The notes below the pieces were generated by a model that did not search any database, was not told the DNA's origin, and was given only the letters and a program-made list of their open reading frames with translations. Shown one piece after another: positions 62,923 to 64,000 of a stretch of 64,000 nt of DNA. Origin of the DNA: CAWEBF01 sp963807235 (GTDB lineage Bacteria; Acidobacteriota; Vicinamibacteria; Vicinamibacterales; UBA2999). Made by a program: the position numbers and the translations under genes. How positions within the stretch are numbered: position 1 is the stretch's first letter; each line of letters starts with the position of its first letter. The stretch is from positions 248,001-312,000 of the forward strand of contig CAWEBF010000017.1 of assembly GCA_963807235.1 (NCBI GenBank), read 5' to 3'.

Positions 62923-64000
<1,078 letters not shown>

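Overview
This is a GC-rich, gene-dense bacterial chromosome segment with no rRNA, tRNA, CRISPR or insertion sequence that I could recognise. Gene content points to Acidobacteriota, most likely the Vicinamibacteria (old subdivision 6). The markers are a TonB-dependent receptor with an N-terminal carboxypeptidase-regulatory-like domain, a Ser/Thr kinase fused to a TolB-like propeller, a TIGR03435-family protein, secreted amidohydrolases, quinoprotein dehydrogenases and DUF4159/DUF1684 proteins. The taxonomic placement is inferred from gene families, not from a marker gene.

Layout. 1-3.3 kb: a VTT membrane protein, a phospholipase D-VTT fusion and an endonuclease/exonuclease/phosphatase protein in one overlapping operon. 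3.4-15.1 kb: frameshifted TonB receptor, a polytopic membrane protein, two duplicated glycine-zipper proteins, frameshifted bpt, a small protein/nucleotidyltransferase pair, a secreted amidohydrolase and a frameshifted kinase-propeller. 15.1-23.9 kb: toroid-ankyrin protein, metallo-beta-lactamase-fold enzyme, acyl-CoA dehydrogenase operon, TIGR03435 protein and Pal lipoprotein. 24-31 kb: a badly broken membrane glycosyltransferase-like gene behind larE and a LysW-like zinc ribbon, a REC-PilZ protein and an ArsR/zinc-cadmium ATPase operon. 31-37 kb: a GldA/F/G-like ABC operon with a DUF4340 protein and PBP4 (dacB). 37-42 kb: queE-queC-alanyl-tRNA editing operon, DUF72, a circularly permuted D-amino-acid-oxidase-like protein and a methyltransferase. 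42-49 kb: ppiase/nth, a 2-hydroxyacid dehydrogenase, a compact bacterial microcompartment (BMC) locus, a TPR protein and pdxJ. 49-64 kb: quinoprotein dehydrogenase plus dihaem cytochrome c, then a run of exported proteins rich in beta-propellers.

Two signals stand out. The first is the BMC locus at 44.9-47.5 kb: one BMC-H, three BMC-P, a class II aldolase and a small four-cysteine protein. The C-terminal helix of the aldolase resembles the N-terminal helix of the small protein, which suggests a shared encapsulation peptide; no aldehyde dehydrogenase or phosphotransacylase is present in the window. The second is a family of 14 short arrays with a strict 7-bp period at 11 intergenic sites, 10 of them touching or lying within a few bases of a stop codon. 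They resemble the heptanucleotide STRR repeats known from filamentous cyanobacteria.

A caution: about a dozen single-base frameshifts interrupt otherwise well-conserved genes. Most look like assembly indels, so the affected genes should be read as probably intact proteins.
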